Shown in pieces: positions 27,427-34,540 of a DNA stretch of 64,000 nt (position 1 is its first letter; each line of letters opens with the position of its first letter). A model generated the notes under the pieces. The model was not told the DNA's origin and made no database searches. It was given only the letters and a program-made list of their open reading frames with translations. The stretch is taken from assembly GCA_016000265.1 (NCBI GenBank), contig JAECRL010000003.1, positions 124,001 to 188,000 of the forward strand, read 5' to 3'. Both the position numbers and the translations under genes were made by a program. Origin of the DNA: Burkholderiales bacterium (GTDB lineage: Bacteria; Pseudomonadota; Gammaproteobacteria; Burkholderiales; Burkholderiaceae_C).

Positions 27427-28193
27427 ACCACGGCCCCGCACCCAACCTGGCGCCCGACGATGGCCACGACGGCCGCAGCGACAGTCACGGCGGCAGTCAA
27501 GGCGACAGCGACCTGCTGGCCGCCATCGCGGCCCTGTGCGCGGGCCCGGCGGCGGGCGTGAACCCGGTGCGCCTGCGCCACATGGAGCTGATGTCCCAGC
27601 GCCTGGGCCAGCAGACCGACGCGGTGCAACGCATCCTGGTCAGCCGCCTGCGCCGCATGCTGGCCGAGCACGCCGAGCACGTCACAGCGCTGCCTCATGC
27701 GGTGCCCGCCGAGGAGCCTTCCACCCAGCCCACCGCCCAGCTCGACCCCCGCCTGCTGCCCAAGCCCAAACCCACGCCCGTGGTGGCCCCGCCCGCCTCG
27801 CCCCTGGCCTTGCTCACGCAGCGCCTGAGCCAACCCCAACTCCAGCCCCAGCCCCAGCCCCAGCCCCAGCAGACCAGCGCCCCAGTCAGCGCCTCAATCA
27901 GCCCCCCCCGTCGCACCGAACTCAAAAGCACCCAACGCTTTCGCGAAACCTGGGCCCGCGTGGCCGCCGACCGCCAGGTGCAGCAGGCCCTGGCCCGCGC
28001 GCCCGACAACGCCGGCCCGCTCAACTCCCACCTGCTGGTGCTGCGCTCGCTGGGTGTGATGCGCGAGCTCTCGCCCGACTACCTGCGCCGATTCCTCGCC
28101 CACGTCGAAGCCCTGCAATGGCTCGACCAGGCCACGCAAAAACCCACCGCCGCCGACGCCAAACCCGCGCGCCGAGCCCGCGCCAAGAAGTGA
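27423..28193 (+). CDS. DUF2894 family protein
   Basis: 256 residues, soluble. The N-terminal third contains the family's core (NPVRLRHMELMSQRLGQQ, then RILVSRLRRMLAEH), the middle is a disordered Pro/Gln/Ala linker with a PQPQPQPQ run, and the C-terminal third is helical (FRETWARVAADRQVQQALAR and HLLVLRSLGVMRELSPDYL). It ends with a basic Lys/Arg/Ala tail (RRARAKK). The C-terminal part may bind partner protein or nucleic acid, but no known motif proves it. The start overlaps the OmpA-like gene by ATGA. The function of the family is unknown to me. Confidence 0.8.
   Translation: MNHGPAPNLAPDDGHDGRSDSHGGSQGDSDLLAAIAALCAGPAAGVNPVRLRHMELMSQRLGQQTDAVQRILVSRLRRMLAEHAEHVTALPHAVPAEEPSTQPTAQLDPRLLPKPKPTPVVAPPASPLALLTQRLSQPQLQPQPQPQPQQTSAPVSASISPPRRTELKSTQRFRETWARVAADRQVQQALARAPDNAGPLNSHLLVLRSLGVMRELSPDYLRRFLAHVEALQWLDQATQKPTAADAKPARRARAKK
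27846..27869 (+). repeat. CCCCAG hexanucleotide tandem repeat
   Basis: Four perfect copies of CCCCAG, with a partial copy before (CTCCAG) and CAG after, inside the DUF2894 gene. They encode alternating Pro and Gln. Because the unit is two codons, copy-number change would lengthen or shorten the linker without breaking the frame. Confidence 0.85.
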
Positions 28194-28204
28194 CCGCCCG
28201 CCCC

Positions 28205-29098
28205 ATGAACATCATCGTCAAAGAAGAACTCAAGGCCTACATCGACCCGTTGACCCCCGACGAGCACGACGCGCTGGAGCGCAGCATCCTCGCCGAAGGC
28301 TGCCGCGACGCCCTCGTCCTGTGGGGCGACGTGCTCGTGGACGGCCACAACCGCTACGGCATCTGCCGCCAGCACAACCTGCCCTTCCAGACCGTGCAGC
28401 ACCCGCACTTCAAGTCCATGGAAGACGTGCACCTGTGGATGATCGACCAGCACCTCGGCCGCCGCAGCGTCTCCGACTTCCAGCGCGGCGTGCTGGCGCT
28501 GCGCAAGCGCGAGATCCTGGCCGAGCGCCGCGCCCGCCAGCCATCGCCCCAGCCCGCTGAGGCCGCTGAGTCCGTGAGCGACGCGGCCCCGGCGACCGCC
28601 TCGCCCGACGCCGCCGCCACCCTCAAAAGCCGCGCCGACATCGCCCGCGCCGCCCGCCTGAGCAACAGCCAGGTGCTGCAGATCGAGAAGATCCACAAGC
28701 AAGCCGCGCCCGAACTGGTGGCCGCGGTCAAGGCCGGCGACATCAGCATCAACGCCGCGGCCGCCGTGGCCTCGCTGCCCGTGGAAGAACAGAAAAGCGC
28801 GGCCCTGGGTGGCAAAGACGAACTCAAGCAAGCCGCCAAACGCGTGCGCGAGGTCAAACGCAAGGTCATGCTCGACGCCATGGCCACGATGGACGCCATG
28901 GGCGAGGCCTCGCAAGCCGAGGCCGGCAACGCCGCAGCGACCTCACCCACGGCGGCTCCCGCACTCACCGTGTCGGTCGACGGCGAACTCGTGCGCGGCC
29001 TGCGCCAGCGCATCCAGGACCTGGAGGCCGAGAACGCCGCCTTGCGCCGCGAGGTGGCCGAGCTCAAAGCCGCCGCCCCCCAAGCCCCTCAGGCCTGA
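28205..29098 (+). CDS. ParB/Srx-like domain protein, last gene of the motor-like operon
   Basis: 297 residues. The N-terminal about 110 residues have the ParB-like fold: YIDPLTPDEHDALERSILA, then LVDGHNRYGICR, which resembles the nucleotide-binding ParB motif, and RRSVSDFQRGVLALRKREIL. A middle segment (SRADIARAARLSNSQVLQIEKI, about 145-190) looks like the ParB helix-turn-helix region. A C-terminal heptad segment (IQDLEAENAALRREVAEL) should dimerise. Annotated relatives are called plasmid replication/partition proteins, but no parA, parS or replication gene is here. It starts 11 bases after DUF2894. The ATG at 28205 begins the conserved domain. Ends 10 bases inside the convergent ceramidase-like gene. 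Confidence 0.82.
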   Translation: MNIIVKEELKAYIDPLTPDEHDALERSILAEGCRDALVLWGDVLVDGHNRYGICRQHNLPFQTVQHPHFKSMEDVHLWMIDQHLGRRSVSDFQRGVLALRKREILAERRARQPSPQPAEAAESVSDAAPATASPDAAATLKSRADIARAARLSNSQVLQIEKIHKQAAPELVAAVKAGDISINAAAAVASLPVEEQKSAALGGKDELKQAAKRVREVKRKVMLDAMATMDAMGEASQAEAGNAAATSPTAAPALTVSVDGELVRGLRQRIQDLEAENAALRREVAELKAAAPQAPQA

Positions 29099-29775
29099 CC
29101 CAAGCGGTCCTCGTTGAGCACCAGCGCCCGCGTGCTCAGGTACAGCACGCCGGCGTTGAGCACGTGCCACAGCGGGTGCGTGCCCACGCTCAGCCAGTGG
29201 CACGCCTGCATGTCCAGCGAACGGCAGGCCAGCGACACGGCAAACAGCCCCGTGGCCAGCGCCAGCCCCAGTGGCTCATGCCGCCCGTTGCGTCGGTGGT
29301 GAACCGCCAGGCCCGCCACGAACAAAAACGCCGCCCCGTACGACAGCGAGCCATTGAGCCACTGCACCGGCAAGGCCGCGAAGCCCCACGACGCCACGAA
29401 GAAAACCCCCACCCAGCCCAGGCAGGCCCAGGCCGACAGCCGCGCCACGCGCCCCAGGTACAGCGCCAGGAACAGCAACTGGTACAGGAAGATGGGGATC
29501 ACATCGGCCCACATGGCCCAGGTGACGGCCAGCGTGTGAAACAAGAAGCTGCCCACCCCGATGCCGGCCAGCATCCCCACCAGCACCCGCGTGCCCCACG
29601 GCGTGCGCCCCGGCTGCGCGCGAGCCAGCCGCCACGCCAGCCACGCCGCCAGCACGAAGGCCCCATTGGTGACGGCGTTCAGCGGCTCGGCCCAGAAGCT
29701 CGCGTCGAGCCGCTCGCAGTACAGGTCGAGGGGGGTGAAGGCGGGGGAGGGCATGGTTTCAGCTGGCTTCATCAC
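29089..29775 (-). CDS. Ceramidase-like membrane protein (alkaline ceramidase/CREST family)
   Basis: 228 residues, about seven membrane helices. The N-terminal YCERLDASFWAEPLNAVTNG, the GSFLFHTLAVTWAMWADV segment and the C-terminal RSLDMQACHWLSVGTHPLWH give the conserved Glu, Ser/His, Asp and His positions expected of the CREST hydrolase superfamily, which includes alkaline ceramidases. Bacterial members hydrolyse amide-linked lipids in a few cases; the substrate here is unknown. ATGs at 29775 and 29754 are both possible starts. Convergent with the ParB-like gene, overlapping by 10 bases. Confidence 0.78.
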   Translation of the reverse strand: MMKPAETMPSPAFTPLDLYCERLDASFWAEPLNAVTNGAFVLAAWLAWRLARAQPGRTPWGTRVLVGMLAGIGVGSFLFHTLAVTWAMWADVIPIFLYQLLFLALYLGRVARLSAWACLGWVGVFFVASWGFAALPVQWLNGSLSYGAAFLFVAGLAVHHRRNGRHEPLGLALATGLFAVSLACRSLDMQACHWLSVGTHPLWHVLNAGVLYLSTRALVLNEDRLGQA

Positions 29776-29823
29776 TCGACCAGGGCGACAGGGTGAACAC
29801 CGCGGTGCCGGCGATGTGAACGT

Positions 29824-30258
29824 TCATTTGAGCTGCTTGTCAGACGGTTTGCAGGGGATGTCAGCCAACTCTTCGTCCAGCCCTTCGCAGCGCTGCCGGC
29901 TGAAGCCGGTGCTGTGCCAAACCTCCTCCTCCCCGCGGTAGACGAGCAGGTTGCAACCGCTGCGCGTGCGCCGGATGAGGAACTCCAGGTTCTCGCAGGC
30001 CGTGGCCCGCGGCCCCAGCAGGGTCTGCGCCACCAACTCATCCCCCCTGTGCTCCAGCCGGTAGACGCCGCGCAGCTCATGCTGCAAGACGCCGAAAAAC
30101 GCGGCCAGCACCGTGGCGGGCAGCACAACCGCCTGCACAGGCTTGCGCTCTCGCCTCAGCAGCATGAACAGCCCCGCCGCCAGCAGCAACACGATGGCCG
30201 TGATCACCAGCGACGCCGGGGTGGGCAGCGTGCCCATGGGTGCGAGTTCGATCAGCAT
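29824..30258 (-). CDS. Small hypothetical membrane protein
   Basis: 144 residues with two membrane segments (about 15-34 and 42-58) and a C-terminal soluble part with four cysteines (CENLEF, GCNLLVY, RCEGLDEE, DIPCKP). No recognised domain. It lies 25 bases downstream of the next hypothetical membrane protein on the same strand and probably shares its transcript. Codon use is normal for this genome. Confidence 0.6.
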   Translation of the reverse strand: MLIELAPMGTLPTPASLVITAIVLLLAAGLFMLLRRERKPVQAVVLPATVLAAFFGVLQHELRGVYRLEHRGDELVAQTLLGPRATACENLEFLIRRTRSGCNLLVYRGEEEVWHSTGFSRQRCEGLDEELADIPCKPSDKQLK

Positions 30259-30283
30259 GTGGCGCCTGGGTTGCTCGCCATGG

Positions 30284-31057
30284 TCACTTGCTCACGCGGG
30301 CGTGTTCCATGACCCGACCGATGGAATTGGCGCCCGGTGCGTACCAGGACATGGCCATCCCCGTGACCGAGAGGAACACCGCCGTCAGGGCAAACGGCAG
30401 CAGGGTGCGCCGCATGGCGGTGGCGAGCCAGAAGGGGCGGTCTTCGGCTTTCAAATGCCTGAACAGCGCGTAAGCCAGCAAGCCGTCCACCAGCACCTCG
30501 GCAAACAAGATGGGCGCGATGTAGACCACGTAAAGCGACGCGCAGGCCAAGCCCACGGCCAGCGCGACGACCGCCAGCGGGATGGCCAACTCATCGGCAT
30601 CGCCCACGCTGCTCGCGGCCTCGGAAAACGGGTTGGCAGGTGCCTCGCTCGGCGTGCTGCAAGCAACCGGTGAGGCGTCAAACGACGCCGACGCGCCACC
30701 GCCGCCAAAGTCGCCCCCGCCACCGCTGGCGAAGTCAGCCTGCGGTGCACCAGGCAAGTCAGAAGGCACCAGGCCCGAGAGGTCGGGGATGTCCTGGTGG
30801 TCCTGCGCGCTGGTGCGAAGCCACAGCCAGATCAGGAAAAGGAAGAACAGGTAAGCGCAGGCCAGGGCCAGTGGGTAGCGCAGGGACATGGCGTCGAGGC
30901 CAAGGCGAAGCATGCAAAAGGAAGCCAGCAAGCCAAAGCCCCCGGTCAAGGTGACCAGGAACAGCATCTGCAGCCGCGGGAAGCCGTGGCGACGCAGGTG
31001 GTGTTCAACCCGCGCCAGGGCTTGTGCGCGGTGGATGACGGGGGTGCGACGCTTCAC
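30284..31057 (-). CDS. Hypothetical multi-pass membrane protein with Gly-rich loop
   Basis: 257 residues. Two membrane helices near the N-terminus (about 31-53, 57-79), a soluble loop with a glycine-rich stretch (GGGGDFGGGGASA, about 113-125) and three more helices from about 155 to the end. The loop resembles the Gly-rich tails of some TPM-type or DUF2207-type proteins, but no signature is present. It lies 27 bases after the DUF4240 gene on the same strand. Function unknown. Confidence 0.62.
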   Translation of the reverse strand: MKRRTPVIHRAQALARVEHHLRRHGFPRLQMLFLVTLTGGFGLLASFCMLRLGLDAMSLRYPLALACAYLFFLFLIWLWLRTSAQDHQDIPDLSGLVPSDLPGAPQADFASGGGGDFGGGGASASFDASPVACSTPSEAPANPFSEAASSVGDADELAIPLAVVALAVGLACASLYVVYIAPILFAEVLVDGLLAYALFRHLKAEDRPFWLATAMRRTLLPFALTAVFLSVTGMAMSWYAPGANSIGRVMEHARVSK

Positions 31058-31084
31058 GGTGGGTTTGGTTTGGCTGCGTGCGCC

Positions 31085-31591
31085 TCACTGGTGGGCCTGC
31101 GGCTGGTACCTGGCCGACAGCTTGGGGAGCAAGGTCGGCAAGTCGCTCTCTTGCCACTCCTCGCCAGTTGGCTGAGCCATTTCGACCTGGAAGTCTCGCT
31201 CAAGCTCACCGCCGCCCTTTTTCTCATGGGCGCGAAGCGCCGCGTAGCCGAAGGACTCAAGGTCAAAGTACTCGCGACGAGGCACAGCGGAGAGCGAGTC
31301 CGGGTCTGCGATGGCGCGCTCAAACAGCGCCTTGCCCTCCGAAATGAGCCAGTCGCGGAAGTACCTGAAGCCATCGTCCGAGCAGCCGCCATTCATGATG
31401 TGCGCGGCCGCCCACAGCTTCCAGGAGTTCGCTTTGATCAGGAGCTGCTCATGACGCCGCTGAAAGGCCTGAATGGATTCGAGCGGCAGGGTGCTCAGGA
31501 CCGCCTCAAGCGCCGCGGGCCGGTGATCGAGTTGCCCCGCCGAGCGAGCCTTCGCTTCGTCGACCAGCGTCCAGAACTGGTGTTCATCCAT
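31085..31591 (-). CDS. DUF4240 domain protein
   Basis: 168 residues from the ATG at 31591, which has AAAGG 7 bases upstream. The N-terminus MDEHQFWTLVDEAKARSAG and the segment LESIQAFQRRHEQLL, followed by SDDGFRYFRDWLISEGKALF, match DUF4240, a family of unknown function that often appears in toxin-immunity or accessory regions. An ATG at 31690 would add a stretch resembling a signal peptide (TLLALASLMFCVRPATA), so export cannot be excluded. First gene of a three-gene minus-strand set with the two membrane proteins below it. Confidence 0.65.
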   Translation of the reverse strand: MDEHQFWTLVDEAKARSAGQLDHRPAALEAVLSTLPLESIQAFQRRHEQLLIKANSWKLWAAAHIMNGGCSDDGFRYFRDWLISEGKALFERAIADPDSLSAVPRREYFDLESFGYAALRAHEKKGGGELERDFQVEMAQPTGEEWQESDLPTLLPKLSARYQPQAHQ

Positions 31592-31740
31592 GGGTTGACC
31601 TTTTGTGCCTGTGGTGGGTTTCGCGGTGGCGGGGCGCACGCAGAACATGAGCGATGCCAAGGCGAGCAGGGTGTGGCGTCGGGGGGGCATGTTTCGTATG
31701 GCGCCCGGTTGTCCGAATGGCTCGGCGTCAACGGTGGAAA

Positions 31741-32134
31741 CTACCTGCAGGCAAACGAGTTGCGCTGGAGACTCCAATTGACAGGTGCGTCCGGGTGTAT
31801 GCAAGCAACAAAGTGAATTGTTCCACCACCTTCGGATGAATAGTTGTGTATGGCAACATGTTTGCCAGGTGCAACGTCATACGTGCCGCGCCCAGCATTG
31901 CTGCCCCCTTTCTGACATGCCCATTGGCTACCGCCATTCTCGACGCAGAACGAGACGTTTATCTTCTTGTCGCAGTTGTTCCTCAGACCTACGCCGCCGC
32001 CGGGGATGTTCACCCTGGAAACACACTGCGAAGGCTCAACAGCCATTGTTGAAATCGACATCGAAGTGAATGCGACGATCAATAATGCGCTTATAACCTT
32101 GGGAAAGAATGAGGTTTTTTTCTGATGCTTTCAT
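31741..32134 (-). CDS. Small secreted Cys-rich protein; start out of frame across an A7 tract
   Basis: The body (about 103 residues after a signal peptide, six cysteines: PSQCVSR, NNCDKK, SFCVEN, WACQKG, FVACIH, SFACR) is open on the minus strand down to 31741. Its natural start is the ATG at 32134, which has an excellent ribosome site (GGAAGGAG, 6 bases upstream). That ATG is in a different frame. Deleting one A from the seven-A run at 32121-32115 joins them and gives a good signal peptide (MKASEKTSFFPKV, then SALLIVAFTSMSISTMA). So this is a frameshifted gene, a phase-variable one, a slippage-decoded one, or a one-base sequence error. Only a TTG is available as an in-frame start. AT-richer than flanking DNA. 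Family unknown. Confidence 0.6.
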
Positions 32135-32226
32135 TTGATGCTCCTTCCTTATGGATTAAATGGTTGAATGAGATGAGTGTGCGATTAAATGCTTTTTTGA
32201 ACGTTTTCGATGAAGCCTCCCTTTCT

Positions 32227-32247
32227 AAAAAAGCGCCCGCAGGTGCG
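32227..32247 (-). terminator. Candidate rho-independent terminator
   Basis: On the minus strand CGCACC-TGC-GGGCG forms a five-pair stem with one bulged A and is followed by C and six T. It lies about 130 bases after the stop of the 32378-33097 gene and before the secreted-protein gene. Weak stem; judged by eye. Confidence 0.4.
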
Positions 32248-32377
32248 TGTTCTTGATGCCTGGCGCAGAAGGTTTACGTTCGTGCTGAACCGCAAGTTAG
32301 AACACGCGGCGCACATTTTAAAATACTAATCAATGCTTGGCTTGCTAAATTTTCTGATAATGGAGCGCCCGTCTCTT

Positions 32378-33097
32378 TCAAGAGCTCCATTCAGATGACC
32401 CGCCGAAATGAGAAAAGTCAAAGAGCAAAATGCTAGGCTGCCTTCCATCATTGAAGAGGATTTCTTGCGATTGAATAGAATTTTCAAGGTATTCTCGTTT
32501 GCCACACCGCCAAGCAATGCCCTCCTTGCCTAGCAATTTTTCCAAATGGGATATTTTTATTATTTCAGCTATCATGCCATCAATGGCCCCATCGGATTGC
32601 ATAAGATTCGCGTGTTGGGTCCCGCTTAGCTGGGCTCTAAATCTCTTCCTGAGAATATCAATATTTTCTGGATGTTCGATAACAATCGGGGTCGCATCGG
32701 GTTCGATGTGAGGGGTGGTTTTTTTGTTATTTTTGGGTTGGGTTGCCAGATGTGTGTGGTTGGCTTTGTTTGGTAATTCATTGTGATCAACAATAAATCG
32801 ATCATATATAGCTTCGGCATCATCTATATCAATTAATCCCATTCCTTGTCGCTCTATATGGGAAGCAATGCGCTGCTTGCTTTTGTCATCTGACGTGTGG
32901 GCGAGATACCTCGCTGATGCGTATATTTTGCTCGCGCTTTCTGGTGGTATGCGGTTATCCAGAAATGCAGACATCTTTCTCCCGGCGGACATGATTTCAG
33001 CATGGCCGCCGGGAAACAGTGTGGGCGCTATACGTTCCATCTCCCTTTGCATAATCTTCGCTGGTGATGGGCGACGAAGCCAGTCGAATATTCCCAT
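32378..33097 (-). CDS. Hypothetical protein in AT-rich accessory island
   Basis: 239 residues, soluble, no signal peptide. The N-terminus MGIFDWLRRPSPAKIMQREM is amphipathic; the middle (about 120-140) is Lys/Pro/Thr-rich; the C-terminal part includes IDGMIAEIIKISHLEKLLG and ILFNDGRQPSILLF. AGGA lies just before the ATG (GAGGAAAAT). Codon use is strongly AT-shifted compared with the flanks, including many AAA, ATT and AAT codons, which indicates recent acquisition. I recognise no family. Confidence 0.65.
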   Translation of the reverse strand: MGIFDWLRRPSPAKIMQREMERIAPTLFPGGHAEIMSAGRKMSAFLDNRIPPESASKIYASARYLAHTSDDKSKQRIASHIERQGMGLIDIDDAEAIYDRFIVDHNELPNKANHTHLATQPKNNKKTTPHIEPDATPIVIEHPENIDILRKRFRAQLSGTQHANLMQSDGAIDGMIAEIIKISHLEKLLGKEGIAWRCGKREYLENSIQSQEILFNDGRQPSILLFDFSHFGGSSEWSS

Positions 33098-33174
33098 ATT
33101 TTCCTCGGTTAAAACGTGCTATAAATGCTGAAGCTCTTCGATGTTGGGGGTGCGCTCAATTTTTTGCGTTTGGC

Positions 33175-33594
33175 TTATATTTTTCTGCGCAGGGCAAAAT
33201 ATGCTCCAAGTGGCCCGCACAGCATTGATGCAGTGACAAGCAGCGTCTCCCACCCCGAGCTGCCGATTTGGCTTGCTCTTGGGCCTACAAACCCCAAGTA
33301 CGCGCCGGCCAAAAGTATCATGATGGCTGAAAATCCAAAGAATAGAAACCGAGGATTGGATTTTTCAAACCAATTCGATGTCAGGCTAACAGCCAAATAG
33401 CCCCCAAAAGAAGGAACTACGACTTCTCGAAAGGCTGCCTGTATTGTGCTGTTTCCTAGGCCGCGCAATTTGTCAAGCAGCGTGAATAAAGCCGCCCCAA
33501 AAATCCATATTACGGCAAAGAGGCAGAAAGCAATTACGACGGCGAGAATGGTGGGCCAGATTTTCGTCGACTGAGAAGATGGGTTTTTGCTCAT
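33175..33594 (-). CDS. Small membrane protein, probable integron-cassette gene
   Basis: 139 residues from the ATG at 33594 (MSKNPSSQSTKIW). Three or four membrane helices: about 12-35, 55-70, 76-98 and 112-132. No known domain. Its start follows an attC-type site by 45 bases, with the core-site remainder TTAGGC directly ahead, so it occupies the place of the next gene in a cassette array and has the same orientation as the preceding cassette gene. No attC could be recognised after its stop. AT-rich composition supports transfer. Confidence 0.62.
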   Translation of the reverse strand: MSKNPSSQSTKIWPTILAVVIAFCLFAVIWIFGAALFTLLDKLRGLGNSTIQAAFREVVVPSFGGYLAVSLTSNWFEKSNPRFLFFGFSAIMILLAGAYLGFVGPRASQIGSSGWETLLVTASMLCGPLGAYFALRRKI

Positions 33595-33638
33595 ATGTAT
33601 TCGGGGGCATGGTGCGGTCGCTGGGTAGACTCTGTGAT

Positions 33639-33734
33639 GCCTAACGCCCGCGGTAAGCCGCGATCCGGAGCGAGAAGCGCGGAGGGCACCCGCAAGCGCA
33701 GTTTGTGGGCGTCGGCTTGACCGCCCAGTTAGGC
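33639..33734 (-). other. Integron attC recombination site
   Basis: The 96-base element is bounded by GCCTAAC (33639-33645) and GTTAGGC (33728-33734), the RYYYAAC and GTTRRRY core sites. Inside, GCGGTAAGCC near the left pairs with GGCTTGACCGC near the right, with a single unpaired base on the right. That extra-helical base marks the L'' side and sets the site's orientation to the minus strand, the same as the cassette gene that ends 70 bases away. All of these features are read directly. Confidence 0.85.
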
Positions 33735-33803
33735 AGATGTCGGATGCTTCAAAGGTTAAGTTGCGCATGCGTTTGCACCGGATGTGGAGCGGTGACCTTG
33801 GCG

Positions 33804-34121
33804 CTATTTATGGCGCGCTCTGGCTTGAAAGCCCCGAATCTTCGACCAGTATTCTTCACGTACGTCGTCATCGACCTCGACAGGCACATTGGTCGGATAG
33901 AGCTGATCTTGGCCATTTTTCTTAGGCCCTGAAATCCAGTATTTTTCGCCGCTCTCAACTTCGAAGTAGTTGGCCTTATAGCCATAGCCTTTGAGGCTTT
34001 GAAATGCTTTGCCGCGATAGTAAATCGTTGCGCCTGTTTTGGAGAATGACACACGACCAATGCGAGCTTCGCCGATAAGTCCATTTTCCTTACTCTCGAT
34101 GTACATGATGCGAGTTTTCAT
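33804..34121 (-). CDS. Integron cassette protein (small conserved hypothetical)
   Basis: 105 residues beginning MKTRIMYIESKENGL. Central motifs are ARIGRVSFSKTG, YYRGKAFQSLKGYGYKANYF, EKYWISGPKKNGQDQLYP and VDDDVREEYWSKIRG. This short protein belongs to a conserved family that I know mainly from integron gene cassettes. Some databases mislabel it as a deoxyxylulose-phosphate synthase, which the length excludes. The ATG follows GTTAGGC by 4 bases, and an attC in the right orientation follows the stop, so the cassette is complete. Function unknown. Confidence 0.85.
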   Translation of the reverse strand: MKTRIMYIESKENGLIGEARIGRVSFSKTGATIYYRGKAFQSLKGYGYKANYFEVESGEKYWISGPKKNGQDQLYPTNVPVEVDDDVREEYWSKIRGFQARARHK

Positions 34122-34125
34122 GGCT

Positions 34126-34132
34126 GCCTAAC
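34126..34132 (-). other. Integron core site (cassette boundary, GTTAGGC)
   Basis: GTTAGGC on the minus strand sits directly before the start of the cassette gene. Recombination would cut after its G. The sequence before it (AATATCA) is not part of an attC that I can fold, so this could be the residue of an attI site or of a decayed attC. No integrase gene lies in the next 450 bases, nor anywhere else in the window that I can find. Confidence 0.6.
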
Positions 34133-34321
34133 TGATATTGAAAAAACAAGAAGTTGATCTAATCAGAAGCGCTGCGCAAATCAGCCGTCCACACACGCCC
34201 CTCTCACCCTCCGTTGTCCCTCCACCGTGTGTATTTGTAGCCTCCCGCGCCCGCCCGCCCACCCCCCGAACTCGGCCATTCCCCCCTGACACCCCGTCGA
34301 TGCGCTAATTCACGACACCCA
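34133..34321. other. Non-coding stretch between cassette island and repeat array
   Basis: I see no gene. It starts AT-rich, continuing the island, and becomes C-rich at about 34225-34285 with several runs of five to six C. It marks the right edge of the accessory DNA. Confidence 0.5.
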
Positions 34322-34489
34322 CCGAGCCCCAAGCTCGATCAACTAGGCATTTCCGGACACAACCCGAGCAATTTCAGACAAGCCCCGAGCTGTTCCACTC
34401 ACGCACGCCCCTCCCTGGTGCGCCTGCCGAGAAAATAGCTCCGCGCGCCGAGCAAAAAGCACCGTCGGTCGAGCAAAAAGCTCCACACG
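34322..34489. repeat. Degenerate tandem repeat array with a 21-base period
   Basis: CCGAGC-type unit starts recur at 34322, 34364, 34385, 34427, 34448 and 34469 (the last begins TCGAGC), all spaced by multiples of 21; positions 34343 and 34406 hold decayed units. The three best copies contain GAGAAAATAGCTC, GAGCAAAAAGCAC and GAGCAAAAAGCTC, so each could form a tiny hairpin. On the minus strand the period equals seven codons and translates as VLFAR/ELFAR/ELFSR-type repeats, but the open frame starts only with a TTG inside a terminator, so I do not call a gene. The array is just downstream of glpQ. Confidence 0.6.
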
Positions 34490-34540
34490 CCGCCCCCCGA
34501 ACTCGACCCACGCCCCAAAACACCTCACCCGCCCCCCGCC

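Noticed and set aside
28205..29098. An integrated plasmid, because of the ParB-like gene
   Set aside because: There is no parA, replication initiator, transfer gene, or change in composition; the gene belongs to the motor-like operon.
33098..33174. A second attC site after the 139-residue membrane protein
   Set aside because: GTTTTAAC-like fragments occur, but no RYYYAAC/GTTRRRY pair with foldable arms could be found.
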